Positions 10,614-23,467 are shown, counted from the first letter of the stretch. The stretch is 64,000 nucleotides of DNA from Panicum virgatum (GCF_016808335.1 NC_053146.1:24732637-24796636); one strand, 5' to 3'. Notes: generated from the sequence alone by a model not told the origin. Program-made: numbers and translations.

Positions 10614-13600
10614 TGTAACACCCTAATCTAATTTTCATATTTAATAATAAATTTAATTGGTTTATTTAATTCTTCTAAGGATTTAATTTGCTTAGCTTGC
10701 ATTTAATCTAATTTTGTTGCATAAGCAATTAAAATTTATTTTTGGTTTAAACTTGTTTATGCATTCATGCTGGTGCATAAGTTTTATTTGTTTGTTTGAG
10801 TGCATAGGCTTTTGAATTCAAATTAGTTTGGGTGTAGTTTGAAAAAGAAAAAAAGAGAGAAGAAATAGAAATAGGAAAGAGGAAACCAAGCCCAACCCCG
10901 CTCCAACTAGGCCCAGCTCTCCCCCTACTCCCCGCTGCGGCCCAGCAGCGCTCGGCCCGCTCGCTCGGCTCCGCTCGGCCCGCAACCGCGTGATCCGCGC
11001 TCGGCCTGCCTCCCCTCTACGCGCTCGCCCGCTCTCACCCGCCTGCCACCGGGCCCTGCTCATCAGATGCCTCCTCCCACGCCCGCGCTCGCCCGCGTCC
11101 CCGCCACTGCATCCCACTGACAGGCCGACCCCACGGGTCAGACCCGTCGTCCCCGCAGCGCTCGCCCGCGCAACGGCCGCGGCGTCCGCCCGAGATCCTC
11201 GCGGATTTCCCTCCCAAACCGAACCCCGAAATCTCCAGGCGCCCCCTTTAAACAGAACCGAGACCCCCCTGCCCCCTTCCATCCACCAGCGCGCCGCCCA
11301 ACCCTAGCCGCCACACGGAGTCGCCCCGCCGTGCCGCCGCTCCTCTGCGCCACCGCGGGCGCACCGCCCCACTCCACCAAAACCCCGGCCAGACATCGCA
11401 GCCGCTCCGCCTTGACACCAGAAGGCTCCTCGGGGCCTCCTTCCTCGACCTAGGGCCTTGCACATGCCGGATTTCGCCCCGAAGACATCGCCGCCGGTGA
11501 GTCCAACTCAAACACAATTGCCCACTGCCGGTGAACTTCAGCCCTTCTTGACCCCGCAGCACTTCCTCAGGGTCGCTCCGAGTCCGCTCGAGGGATCCAG
11601 GAGCCCGGAAGCACCCTGCATCGACCCCTCCGCGAGCTCCGCCCGGCCGTCTCCACTCGACCTCGTCGGCGACTTCCTTCTGCGTCACACCCCGCCCGTT
11701 CCAAGTCCCGGTGAGCACCGCAACCCCTCCCTGGTCATTTTGGCGCTAGAATTGGTAGGCAGTAGCGCTTGGGGCCTTTAGAACACTGCTCGCCGTTGAT
11801 AGTCCGTCACGCCGAGCCGCCTCCACCGTCGCGGCTGTGTCCCCAGCCCTCCTCGAACCCAGCATAAACCCCCAGTGGGTTATGTACGCCGCCCTTGTTC
11901 CTTTGCACCAGCCCGCAGCCCAAAACGAGCCCAGGAACACCGGGAAAGTCAACCCCGGTGAACCCCCCCCCCACCACGGAGCAGAACTCCGGCGGTGTTC
12001 CGCCGCCGCTCCCGCGCGCAAAGCCTCTCAGCCATCCGATCCGAGACCGACGGCCACGATTAGATCTAGATCCAGTTTTTCTCTGAGACACTAGATCTCG
12101 ATCCAACGGCCTGGATCCAAACGTACCGGTTCGCCTGGCGCTTTTGCTAAAGACACCCCCATCTTTTGTGTTATCAACCCGCAGTCCACCTCTTTTGAAA
12201 AATAATTGCGGTTTGGCCCAGTTTTTAGCGTCTAAGCCCCTGGACTTCTACCTTTTAGAACCCGCAGTCCAGACCTGTCTTTTTCACGAGTTAAACCCCA
12301 GAACTAACCTTTAATTATGTTTTAGTCCCTGGTTTTTGCAGAAAACCCCTAGAAGCTTAGTTTTTCTTGCAGAAAAGCCCCTGGACCTTGTTTTAGGTGC
12401 AGTTTTCGCGTTCTTGCTCCGTTGTAGGCGTTCTTTATATCCACGCGATCGTTGTAACGCGTAGAATAGTTTTAGACTAGTTTAGTGTGCTGTTTTTATG
12501 TATTGTTGTACTGTTTCTTAGTTTTTGCTATTGTTTGCATGTATGTTTATGTTGTGCCTTGGTTTTGGCCATGTGCTCGTGAGTAGACGTTGAGCTACCG
12601 GAGGAGCCACAGTACCAGTACCAGGATCCATCTTCTGAGCAGTTTGAGCAGCAGGAACAGTTTGAGTAAGGCAAGTATAACATGAACAACCTATCACTTT
12701 AAATACACTTTCATACTGCATTTTAATACTGAATGCCTATAAGGATTTCCTAGCCACATTTATCCTTTATATAATTACCTTGGGTTGCATTTTGGTTAGT
12801 TGTGCTAGGTGCCGTGCTATAACACACTTGGTCCTTTTTAATTAATTTGATTAATGGTATATGCAACTTAATTCTGAGAGTGGTCCGTTTGAGGGGCTCA
12901 CATCTCGTTAAAATTGGTTTTGTTAGAAACATGGTTTAGGGGGGCCAGCACGGTGCTTACTGCTAGGTTGGCCACTCTCCATAAGGACCGGTTCATAGAG
13001 CGACAACCTGTGACAACAGCGCTACCACAAGACTGGAATGGGACGGTCTTGGCATAATAATTAGGTCTTTTTGGTTTGGAGTAACTTACCTGCGGGGCAA
13101 GGGTGGTAAGCTTCTATGTCCCTCGTACTGACTGGCCTCGTCTGTGGTATTCTTGACGCCCAGTAGACCTGCTCCATAGTCGCGGATCCAACCCTCGTGG
13201 TTATTCCTTACCAACGAGATTCTTTGTAAAGGGCTCGTAGTGAGTTTGCTAGTCATCTCACCTAAGGAAGTGTGATGTACAACTAGCGTAGCTCACGACT
13301 TGTGGGTAAAGATGTGCAACCTCTGCAGAGTGTAAAACTGGTATACTAGCCGTGCTCACGGTAATGAGCGGCCCAGATCCTACTTTTGATTAGTGGGGTT
13401 ATCTCCTTCCGACGAGGGGGTGCCTCTCGGGGTTTTGGTATGGTTGTGGTTTGGATCTCAGTAGTTTCATGATTAATTTTGATTAATTACTATGTAACTG
13501 GGTTTATGGTAATTCATCAACTTGTAGTAAATAGTTTTAATAAAATTTGCCAAGACTTAAAAGCTAATGTAGTCAGTCAGCCAACCTTAGAGCCTCATAG

Positions 13601-14000
13601 TTTGTGTTATACTTGTTGAGTACAAGTTGTGTACTCACTCTTGCCTACTCTACTCTTTTTCCTCTTGGGGATACTCTACTGCTGCTCAGTTCCTGCCGAT
13701 GCGAGAGAGTTCGCTCAGCGCTACCAGGACTAAGAGGACTTTAGGCGTTTCGTCTCCCAGTCGACGTCCCTGTGGCGCCCAGCTTCCGAGAGACTTCGTA
13801 TATGTATTCTACGCTTCCGCATACTCTGTATCAGACATTTGGTCATTAATGTAATAAATAACATTCGTATTCGCTTTATTATATCTTTTTACGTGATATG
13901 TGCTGTGATATATTGTTCATTCTGTTGTATATACGTGTGACTTGATCCTGGCCCGTATATGATTGCTCGGTTTATGTCCTTTTATAAATCGGGTGTTACA
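10614..14000 (+). repeat. 5' LTR of the non-autonomous element
   Basis: It is 3387 bp, starting TGTAACACCC and ending TCGGGTGTTACA. It is clearly more diverged from its 3' partner than the LTR pair of the young element, with many scattered substitutions and small indels, so this insertion is older. Splice-like sites occur at 11498 (donor GCCGCCG/GTGAGT) and about 11559 (acceptor CCCCGCAG). Confidence 0.9.
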
Positions 14001-14003
14001 GAG

Positions 14004-14015
14004 TGGTATCAGAGC
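14004..14015 (+). promoter_or_regulatory. Primer-binding site, initiator tRNA-Met
   Basis: TGGTATCAGAGC lies 3 nt after the 5' LTR and is complementary to the 3' end of plant initiator methionine tRNA, the usual primer of this lineage. Confidence 0.92.
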
Positions 14016-14587
14016 TATATCGACTGTAGGACGAAGCCTAGATAGAACTGGTCGAGTTTTAGGTCTTCTTCTCTCTAAGCCTTGTCTGCTGAAACTATTT
14101 TGTTATTATACTCCTTAAAATTTCAAGATTTTTACTCGTCTTGCCTTGATTTATCTCTATAGAATAGTTTCCGTAGATTCTGGCCTGAAGTAAGTCGACT
14201 GACCATCATAGGTGTAAGCTAAATGACCCCTTTATAATAATACGATAGCACGTTCTGTGACACGTTGTGTTAGTCGAGTCGTGTGTTAAGCTCGGCTAAG
14301 TTATGAAATTTGTATGCTTGCTATTATGCAAATGTTTGATTTGGATTTTTGGTTGATTGCATAGCTTAGTAGTTAAATTTGTTTAATGAAAACCAGTCTT
14401 AAGTTAAAGTTAATAAATTAATAAATTGAGTAGATCGTTGGGGGTAAAACCATCCACTCTATCCTCTCTACCTTATCATGCTTTGGGTTTCTTTTGTCTT
14501 GCTCGTCGAGAAGAAGGATAGCACGAAGAGGATGTGATATTCCAGAATTCACCGACGAGGACGTCGGTTTCTGTAAGGGGGTAGGGA
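14016..14587 (+). other. Leader of the non-autonomous element, ending in a foreign 3'-end relic
   Basis: The first part matches the leader of the autonomous copy (24941-25400), including a GTAGGACGAAGCCTAGATAG block and a TTGGGGGTAAAAC block. From about 14480 the sequences part. At 14551-14587 there is a palindrome, CCGACGAGGACGTCGG, followed by CTGTAAGGGGGTAGGGA, which looks like the polypurine-tract end of another retroelement. Confidence 0.7.
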
Positions 14588-14787
14588 TGTGACACCCCGG
14601 CCTACAGATAGTAGAAGACAATTTGAGAATCTCTCAAATGAGGCAGAAGAGTTATTCTATAGTTCTCTTTTTCTGGTTTATGTGACATCTATCTGGAGTT
14701 AGCAGCAGTGATGCATGGGTAGTGTTGTCCAAATAAGATAGAACCTTACATAGTGAGGTTTCCTCTCTTCTTTGACCTTACCAATCT
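14588..14787 (+). other. Possible LTR-start relic of another element
   Basis: The sequence begins TGTGACACCCCGGCC directly after a polypurine tract, which is where an LTR would start, but it differs from the TGTAACACCC of family T. No matching LTR end is visible downstream, so it is only a fragment. Confidence 0.45.
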
Positions 14788-15153
14788 ATGCTTCCTTTTA
14801 TTCCAGCTCAGATGTCGGCAGAACAAAAAGATCTTGGAGACCGTGCAATGGGTGATGGTGTTCATGCAACAGTTTCCGTGAAGCAGCCGACAACGGTACA
14901 AGATCAGTCCTCGCAAACAATATACCACCCGAAGAATGGTGAGAAAGCTTGTCCGTGTTGCCAATTCTATGGTGTTCCCTGTCGTCAAGTTCGTGCGACT
15001 GAAGATGAAGCCACAACTAGGAGGAACCAGAGGCTATTCCTCGATACAAAGAGAAAGAGGTCTCATCAAGAGCAGCTAGCAGAGGATTCCCTTTTCCTTG
15101 ACGGTCCATCGGTCGATGAGCTACAGACCATCCAGAAGAGAAAGGAATCCTGA
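14788..15153 (+). pseudogene. Unrecognised gag-like ORF of the non-autonomous element
   Basis: The open frame codes for about 121 residues; the first ATG in good context may be the internal one at MSAEQKDLGDRAMG. The protein is hydrophilic and basic towards its end (LFLDTKRKRSHQEQ). It has a Cys cluster (ACPCCQFYGVPCRQV) that does not match a standard zinc knuckle. I do not recognise a family. From its place between leader and zinc knuckle it could be a diverged or replaced gag body, but no similarity to the autonomous gag is obvious. The frame ends before the zinc knuckle, so a frameshift is needed to connect them. Confidence 0.4.
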
Positions 15154-15311
15154 ATGCTCTATAGATACACAGGTCAAGAACCAAGCTCTCTATGATTATG
15201 TTGATGGGTTGACTATCACTATGAAGGTGATTCAGCCATGTGGCCACAAGGAGTCCAAAAAGCAAGCAGCAGAAATAATGCAAGATGAGATGTTAAGTTC
15301 ACAGGGAGGTC

Positions 15312-15929
15312 AACCAAGTAGCGTCATTCACCTCCACCGCAAAGTGCTACAAGTGCGGACAAAAAGGTCATTATGCCAAAAGTTGTCCACAGAAACGCTT
15401 GTCACCGGTAGCACCAGTCCAGGACCTTTCAACAACCCCGCGTACCAGTGGTGACGAGGCCCACCTTATTTCCGGGAACTGCTCCAAGCAAGATGCCCAG
15501 AATGATCAGGCTCAGCAGCAGGTGATACCGGTGTGCAGTGATCGTACAAAGAGTGAGCAATCCAAGAAGGGACCAAAAGAGTACCTCCAGGGTAGAGTTC
15601 ACCATGTGTCAGCAGAAACCATTCGGGATAGTAGTCCAGTCATTCTTGGTATTTTTCTGGTCAACTCTTTCGCAGCCTCAGTGTTGATAGACCCTCGTGC
15701 TACACATTCATTCATCAGCACGCAGTTTGTTGCTAAGCATGAGATATTGAAGCTTCCCATGAAGAAGAGAATGGTCGTCAAATCATCAGGAAAAGAACAG
15801 ATCTCCAGTTACATATGTCCTCGAGTCAGCATAAGGATATGCGAGGCAACCTTCCCTGAGAACCTTATTGTAATGGAGTCAACAGGAATCGACATCATTC
15901 TTGGTCAAGACTGGTCAGCTCGAAACTAA
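15312..15929 (+). pseudogene. Zinc knuckle plus catalytically dead retropepsin-like domain
   Basis: In one frame a CCHC knuckle, CYKCGQKGHYAKSC, lies at 15345-15386. A Gln/Asn/Lys-rich linker and an HHVSAETI motif follow. Then comes an aspartic-protease-like fold: GIFLVNSFAASVLIDPRATH, then SFISTQFVAKH, later YICPRVSIRI and STGIDIILGQDWSARN, ending at a TAA. The autonomous copy has DTGATHSF where this one has DPRATHSF, so the aspartate remains but Thr-Gly has become Pro-Arg. That should abolish proteolysis. The frame is nonetheless open for about 200 codons. No RT follows. Confidence 0.75.
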
Positions 15930-16099
15930 ACTTGTGATGTAGCCTACCAAAAGAGTGGTAAAGGTCCTGACCTCGTCAGGAGAGCAAATTGAGCATGAGG
16001 TTCAACATACTTCCAACTCAAGACATGTGGGTGTGAGAATCCAACTCAGTTGTGCGTAGAACTTAATCCCATCCTTGTTTCTCTTTGCTAGCCAGCCCA
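15930..16099 (+). other. Non-coding tail of the non-autonomous interior
   Basis: There is no long frame. The last part (16084-16099) is homologous to the 3' end of pol in the autonomous copy. Confidence 0.6.
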
Positions 16100-16136
16100 G
16101 AATCTCGGGACGAGATTCCTGTAAGGGGGTAGGATT
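16100..16136 (+). promoter_or_regulatory. Hairpin and polypurine tract of the non-autonomous element
   Basis: GAATCTCG (16100-16107) pairs with CGAGATTC (16111-16118) across a GGA loop. The purine-rich GTAAGGGGGTAGGATT then runs to the 3' LTR at 16137. The polypurine tract primes plus-strand DNA synthesis. The hairpin matches that of the autonomous copy with one changed base pair. Confidence 0.8.
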
Positions 16137-19100
16137 TGTAACACCCTAATCAAATTTTCCTATTTAATAATAAATTTAATTGGTTTATTTTATTCTTCTA
16201 AGGATTTAATTTGCATAGCTTGCATTTAATCTAATTTTGTTGCATAAGCAATTAAAATTTATTTTAGGTTTAAACTTGTTTGTGCATTCATGCTGGTGCA
16301 TAAGTTTTATTTGTTTGTTTGTGTGCATAGGCTTTTGAATTCAAATTTGATTTGAATTCAAATTAGTTTGGGTGTAGTTTGAAAAAGAAAAAAAAGAGAA
16401 GAAATAGAAATAGGAAAGAGGAAACCCAGCCCAACCCCTCTCCAACTAGGCCCAGCTCTCCCCTTTCTCCCCGCTGCGGCCCAGCAGCGCTCGACCCGCT
16501 CGCTCGGCTCTGCTCGGCCCGCAACTGCGCGATCCGCGCTCGGCCTGCCTCCCCTCTCCGCGCTCGCCTGCTCTCACCCACCTGCCACCGGGCCCCGCAC
16601 GTCAGACGCCTCCTCCCACGCCCGCGCTCGCCCGCGTCCCCGCCACTGCGTCCCACTGACAGGCCGACCCCACGGGTCAGACCCGTCGTCCCCGCAGCGC
16701 TCGCCCGCGCAACGGCCGCGGCGTCCTCCCGAGATCCTCGTGGATTTCCTTCCCAAACCGAACCCCGAAATCTCTGGGCGCCCCCTTTAAACCGATCCGA
16801 GACCCCCCTGCCCCCTTCCATCCACTAGCGCGGAGTCGCCCAACCCTAGCCGCCGCACGGAGTCGCCCCGCCATGCCGCCGCTCCTCTGCGCCGCCGCGG
16901 GCGCACCGCCCCACTCCACCAAAACCCTGGCCAGACCTCGCAGCCACTCTGCCTTGACGCCAGAAGGCTCCTCGGGGCCTCCTTCCTCGACCTAGGGCCC
17001 TGCACACGCCGGATTTCGCCCCGAAGACATCGCCGCCGGTGAGTCCAACTCAAACACAATTGCCCACTGCCAGCGAACTTCAACCCTTCTTGACCCCGCA
17101 ACACTTCCTCAGGGTCGCTCCGGTCCGCTCGAGGAATCCAGGAGCCCGGAAGCACCCCGCATCGACCCCTCCGCGAGCTCCGCCCGGCCGTCTCCGCTCG
17201 ACCTCGTCGGCGACTTCCTTCTACGTTGCGCCCCGCCCGTTCCAAGCCTCGGTGAGCACCGCAACCCCTCCCTGGTCCTTTTGGCGCTAGAATTGGTAGG
17301 CAGTAGCCCTTGGGGCCTTTAAAACACTGCTCGTCGTCGATAGTCCGTCACGCCGAGCCGCCTCCACCGTCGCAGCTGTGTCCCCAGCCCTCCCCGAACC
17401 CGGCTTAACCACCCAGTGGGTTATGTACGCCGCCCTTGTTCCTTTGCACCAGCCCGCAGCCCAAAACGAGCCCAGGAATGCCGGGAAAGCCATCCCCGGT
17501 GCCCCCCCCCCGCCGCGGAGCAGAGCTCCGGCGGTGTTCCGCCGCCGCTCCCGCGCGCAAAGCATCTCAGCCACCCGATCCGAGACCGACAGCCACGATT
17601 AGATCTAGATCCAGTTTTTCTCTGAGCCACTAGATCTCAATCCAACGGCCTGGATCCAAATGTACCGGTTCACCTGGCGCTTTTGCTAAAGACACCCCCA
17701 TCTTTCGTGTTATCAACCCGCAGTCGACCTCTTTTGAAAAATAATTGCGGTTTGGCCCAGTTTTTAGCGTCTAAGCCCCTAGACTTCTACCTTTTAGAAC
17801 CCGCGGTCCAGACCTGTCTTTTTCATGAGTTAAACCCCAGAACTAACCTTTAATTATGTTTTAGTCCCTGGTTTTCTCAGAAAACCCCTAGAAGCTTAGT
17901 TTTTCTTTCAGAAAAGCCCCTGGACCTTGTTTTAGGTGCAGTTTTTGCGTTCTTGCTCCGTTTTAGGCGTTCTTTATATCCACGCGATCGTTGTAATACG
18001 TAGAATAGTTTTAGACTAGTTTAGTGTGCTGTTTTTATGTATTGTTGTACTGTTTCTTAGTTATTGCTATTGTTTGCATGTATGTTTATGTTGTGCCTTG
18101 TTTTTGGCCATGTGCTCGTGAGTAGACGTTGAGCTACCGGAGGAGCCTCAGTACCAGTACCAGGATCCATCTTCTGAGAAGTTTGAGCAGCAGGAACAGT
18201 TTGAGTAAGGCAAGTATAACATGAACAACCTATCACTTTAAATACACTTTCATACTGCATTTTAATACTGAATGCCTATAAGAATTTCCTAGCCACATTT
18301 ATCCTTTATATAATTACCTTGGGTTGCATTTTGGTTAGTTGTGCTAGGTGCCGCGCTATAACACACTTGGTCCTTTTTAATTAATTTGATTAATGGTATA
18401 TGCAACTTAATTCTGAGAGTGGCCCGTTTGAGGGGCTCACGTCTCGTTAAAATTGGTTTTGTTAGAAACATGGTTTAGGGGGCCAGCACGGTGCTTACTG
18501 CTGGGTTGGCCGCTCTCCATAAGGACCGGTTCATAGAGCGACAACCTGGGACAACAACGCTACCACAAGACTGGAATGGGACGGTCTTGGCATAATAATT
18601 AGGTCTTTTTGGTTTGGAGTAACTTACCTGCGGGGCAAGGGTGGTAAGCTTCTATGTCCCTCGTACTGAGTGGCCCCGTCTGTGGTATTCTTGACGCCCA
18701 CTAGACCTGCTCCATAGTCACTGATCCAACCCTCGCGGTATTCCTTACCAACGAGATTCTTTGTAAAGGCCTCGTAGTGAGTTTGCTAGTCATCTCACCT
18801 AAGGAAGTGTGATGAACAACTAGCATTGCTCACGACTTGTGGGTAAAGATGTGCAACCTCTGCAGAGTGTAAAACTGGTATACTAGCCGTGCTCACGGTC
18901 ATGAGGGGCCCAGATCCTCCTTTTGATTAGTGGGGTTATCTCCTTCCGACGAGGGGGGTGCCTCTCGGGGTTTTGGTATGGTTGTGGTTTGGATCTCAGT
19001 AGTTTCATGATTAATTTTGAATAATTACTATGTAACTGGGTTTATGGTAATTCATCAACTTGTAGTAAATAGTTTTAATAAAATTTGCCAAGACTTAAAA

Positions 19101-19539
19101 GCTAACGCAGTCAGTCAGCCAACCTTAGAGCCTCATAGTTTGTGTTATACTTGTTGAGTACAAGTTGTGTACTCACTCTTGCCTACTCTACTCTTTTTTC
19201 TCTTGGGGATACTCTACTGCTGCTCAGTTCCTGCCGACGCGAGGGAGTTCGCTCAGCGCTATCAGGACTACGAGGACTTCTAGGCGTTTCGTCTCCTAGT
19301 CGACGTCCCTGTGGCGCCCAGCTTCCGAGAGACTTCGTATATGTATTCTACGCTTCCGCATACTCTGTATCAGACATTTGGTCATTAATGTAATAAATAA
19401 CATTCGTATTTGCTTTATTATATCTTTTTACGTGATATGTGCTGTGATATATTGTTCATTCTATTGTATATACGTGTGACTTGATCCTGGCACGTATATC
19501 ATTGCTCTGTTTATGTCCTTTTATAAACCGGGTGTTACA
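16137..19539 (+). repeat. 3' LTR of the non-autonomous element
   Basis: It is 3403 bp, starting TGTAACACCC and ending AAACCGGGTGTTACA. It is the same subfamily as the 5' LTR, including a TTTGAGTAAGGCAAGT junction at the end of the internal exon-like segment, but with many point differences. Confidence 0.9.
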
Positions 19540-21581
19540 CTGCCGCGCCGCCGCAGCTCGCCGCGGTGAGCTTGCCACAGCACTGCACCGGCCCGCATGA
19601 CTCCTACACAGGCTTGCCTATGCCTTGCGAAAGTTCCACGGCCCTTTTGCGCACACAATAGTCCCCCAGAACGGTCTGCACGCCGCACAGCGGCGAGCGC
19701 CAACACCCAGAGCCACCCCTCGCCATGGCGAGCCTTTTTCCAAGCCCGAAATCCCCGTTCTAGGTGCTCAGGTGGTTTAGCCATGCCGCGTAGTTCACCC
19801 CTGGCCCTAATCCCAGTCTTTTTGACCCTCGGAGCACCGAGGATGGTGAACTCCGGCGAGTTCCCGAGCCGCGCCGCCGCGGGAAATGCTTTCCCGGCGA
19901 CCTCCGCCGCCGCCGCCGCCCGCGAGCCACGTGGACCGCACGATCGACTTTGGACACCCAGGATTAGAAGCGCGTACCCCTTTGATCTGAACCACGGGAT
20001 CGTGATCCGACAGCCGAGATCCGCCCGTACCTGTTCGCCGTGGTGTTTTTGATAAAGAGACCCTGGGTTTCTTTTAAATCAACCCGCGATCCTTTTTAGT
20101 TCAGAAGAAATTCCAGTTAAGTCCAGATTTTAATGTTTAAGCCCCTAACCTTTATAGAAATCGAACCCGCCATCCAGCCCCTACCTTTTTGCGAGTTAAA
20201 CCCCGTGTCTATCCTTTAATTACGTTTTAGTCCCTAGTTTTTGCGCAGAAGCCCCTAGAACTTAGTTTTTCTTTCAGAAAAGCCCCTAAATCTTGTTTTT
20301 AGCCTAGTTTTCGCGTTCTAGCTCCGTTTTAGGTGTTCTTTATGTCCACGTGATCGTTGTAACACGTAGAATAGTTCTAGCTTAGTTTTGTTTACTGTTT
20401 TTATGTATTGTTGTACTGTTTCTTAGCTTTTTCCTTTGTTTGCATGTATGTGTATGTGCTGGACTTGTTTTGGCGTTGAGATCGTGAGTAGACGTTGATC
20501 CATCTGAGGAGTACCAGGAGCCATCTTCATATTAGTTTGAGCAGCAGTAGGAGCAGTTTGAGGAAGGCAAGTATAACATGAACAACACCTATCACTTTAA
20601 ATACATTTTCATACTGCATTTTAATACTGCATGCCTATAAGGACTTTCCTAGCCACTTTATATCCTTTATATATCCCTTAGGTTGCATTTTGGTTAGTTG
20701 TGCTAGGTGCCGCACTATAACACACTTGGTCCTTTTTAATTAAATTGATTAATGGTATATGCAACTTAATTCTGGGAGTGGCCCGTTTGAGTGGCTCACG
20801 TCTCCTTAAAATGAGTTTTTCTAGAAACATGGTTTAGGGGGCCAGCACGGTGCTTAGTGCTGGGTTGGCCACTCTCTATAAGGACCGGTTCATATAGCGA
20901 CAACTTGGGACAACAGCGCTACCACAAGACTGGAATGGGACGGTCTTGGCTTACTAATTAGGTCATTTTGGTTCGGGAGTAACTTACTGATGGGGCAAGA
21001 GGGGGGTCAAGCTTCAATGGTCCCTGCGCTACGAGGCTTGGTCTGTGTTATCTTGTACCCTCTCGAGGTGGGCACCATCGTTGCATTGCCTGAATCCTTA
21101 GCGGTTACACCTTACCAACGTGGTCCTTTGTAACGGCCTCGTAGTGAGTTTGCTAGCCATCGCACCTAAGGAAGTGTGCTGAACAACTAGCGTAGCTCAC
21201 GACTTGTGGCTATAGATGTGCAACCTCTGCAGAGTGTAAAACTAGTATACTAGCCGTGCTCACGGTCATGAGCGGCCCAGATCCTCCTTTTGATTAGTGG
21301 GGTTATCTTCCTTTGATTAGGGGGGTTCCCCGAGTGGTTTGGTTTGGTTCTCAGTAGTATCATAATTAATTTTGATTAATTACTATGTAATTGGGTTATG
21401 GTAATTCATCAACTTGTAGTAAATAGCTTTAATAAAATTTTGCCAAGATTAAAAGCTAATGCAGTTGAGTCATCCAACCTTAGAGCCTCATAGTTTGTGT
21501 TATACTTGTGGAGTACAAGTTGTGTACTCACTCTTGCCTACTCCACTCTTTTTCCTCTTGGGGATACTCTACTACTGCTCA
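19540..21581 (+). mobile_element. Solo LTR 'H', segment 2 of 3
   Basis: It resumes the GC-rich core at CTGCCGCGCCGCCGCAG and continues through the AT-rich R/U5 part, for example the TAGTTGTGCTAGGTGCCG and AGCACGGTGCTTAGTGCTGG blocks shared by all copies. It stops at 21581 (GCTCA), where the young autonomous element is inserted. It joins segment 1 in the correct order and is completed by segment 3. Confidence 0.88.
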
Positions 21582-23467
21582 TGTAACACCCTAATTTTAA
21601 ATTTCAGCATTTATTAATAAATTTAATTGGCTTTAGTTAAATTTTCTAAGGTTTATTGTGTTTAGTTGGCATTTAATCTAATTTTTGTTCCTTAATTAAT
21701 TAAAATTTATCATAGGTTTAAATTTTTTGTTGCATTCATGCTGGTGCATAATTTTATTTGAGTGTGGTTTGAATTCAAATTCAATATTGAATTCAAACTT
21801 AGTTTGAATTAGATCTAGAAAGGAGAGAAATAGAAATTAGAAAGAAAACCCAAAATCCAGAAAGCCCAAAACCCAGCCCAAAACCCAGCTAGCAGCTCAG
21901 CCCGGCCCTCTTCTCACTCTGGGCCCGCTTGGCCCCGCTCCAGCGCCCCCCCCCCCCCCCCCCCCCCCCCCGCGCTCCCTCTCTCCTGGGCCCAGCTACT
22001 CTCCTCTCCCGCTCGGCCCGTCACCGCACGCGCGTTAGCCCGCGGCCCAGCCGCTGCTCAGCCCGCGCGGAGCGCTCAGCCCGCACCCCGCCTCACCCCG
22101 CTCGGCCTGTGACTCGCGTCGCCGCTCTCCCGCTGACCGGTGGGCCCATGCCGTCAGCCCCGTCTTCCTCCCGAGCCGCTCGCCCGCGCAACGGAAACCG
22201 CCGCGATCCCCGGCGAGCCCCGCGCCCGAATCCCGCCCGAGATCCCTGGTTTCCCCTTATTAAACCCAGCCACACCCCCTGCGCCGCCACCCCTGCACTC
22301 CAGCGCCACCAGAACCCGTTTCCCACCGCCCCTGTCTAGCTCCGCCGTAGCAGAACTTCAACGCCGCCGGTAAAGACTCCGCCGCCCGGTTTTCTCGCCG
22401 CCGTGGCGCACCGGATCCAGCTGACCCCTTTACCTGCTTTGCAGTAACGCCAGGCATCGACTCGTGCCACCCAGGAGCTCGGAGAGCCCCTGCGCCGACC
22501 CCGTCGCCAAGTTCCGCCCGTGCACCGCCGCCGGTCCACGACGTTGACCCCTCCCCGCTGCAGCTCCGGCCCGATTCGAGCCCTGGGTAAGCGCCCCAAG
22601 TCCCCCCTGATCGCTTGCGCTAGACCTCGTAGGCCCTGGCGCGCTCTAGGCGCCCCGGCGTCGCGCTCCGGCGAGCTTCGTGGCCGCCGAGCCGCCCTCG
22701 CCGTCGAGGGACCCGTTCCCAGCCCCGCACCGCCCGTCCGAGCCCACCTGTGAACTACTCATGCCACGGCGGTGCTCCACGGCCGAACACCGACCCAAAA
22801 TGAGCCCAGGAGCGCCGGATTTGCCCGACTCCGGCGGGTTTCCCCTGCGCGCCGCCGCGGGATTCCTCGCCGGCGGTAGCGCGCCGCCGCCGCCCACGCC
22901 CCAACCGTTCTCGGCCGTTCGATCCGAAACAAGCGGCCAAGATTAGATCCAGCGGCCTTAAAACCCAGGCCATCAGATCTGGATCCAACGATCCAGATCG
23001 GCGCGTACCGGTTCGGCCTTGACTTTTTTCTAAAGAGCCCCTCCCTTTATTGCTAATCAACCCGCGGTCCTGATCTATTCAAAAATATTTACGCAGAGGT
23101 CCTGTTTTATTCACTTAAGCCCCTGATCTTTTTAAATATCAAACCCGCCGTCCAGGTTAGTTCTTTTTGCGAGTTAGCCCTTAGATTTAATGTTTATTTA
23201 CGTTTTAGCCCTCGGTTTTAGCAGAAAAGTCCCTAGAACTTCAGTTTTCTTACAAATAAGCCCCTAGAACTTGTTTTAGGCCTAGTTTATGCGTTTTAGC
23301 TCCGTTTTTAGCGTTCTTTATGTCCACGCGATCGTTGTAACGCGTAGAATAGTTTTAGACTAGTTTAATGTGCTGTTTTTATGTATTGATGTACTGTTTC
23401 TTAGCTTTTTGTTAGTGTTTGCCTGTATTCTTATTTTGTGCATTGTTTTGGCCATGTGTTCGTGAGT

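Larger units (their letters stand above)
10614..19539 (+). mobile_element. Non-autonomous family T element (two LTRs, short interior)
   Basis: It has a 5' LTR (10614-14000), a 2136-bp interior and a 3' LTR (16137-19539). The primer site and polypurine tract match the autonomous element. The duplication is CCGCC (10609-10613) against CTGCC (19540-19544), one mismatch. The interior encodes only a zinc knuckle and a protease-like domain without its active-site triad; reverse transcriptase, RNase H and integrase are absent. It keeps the last codons of pol just before the polypurine tract (CTTTGCTAGCCAGCCCAG at 16084-16101), so it derives from an autonomous relative. Mobilisation by the autonomous copy in trans is inferred from shared cis signals. 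Confidence 0.9.
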
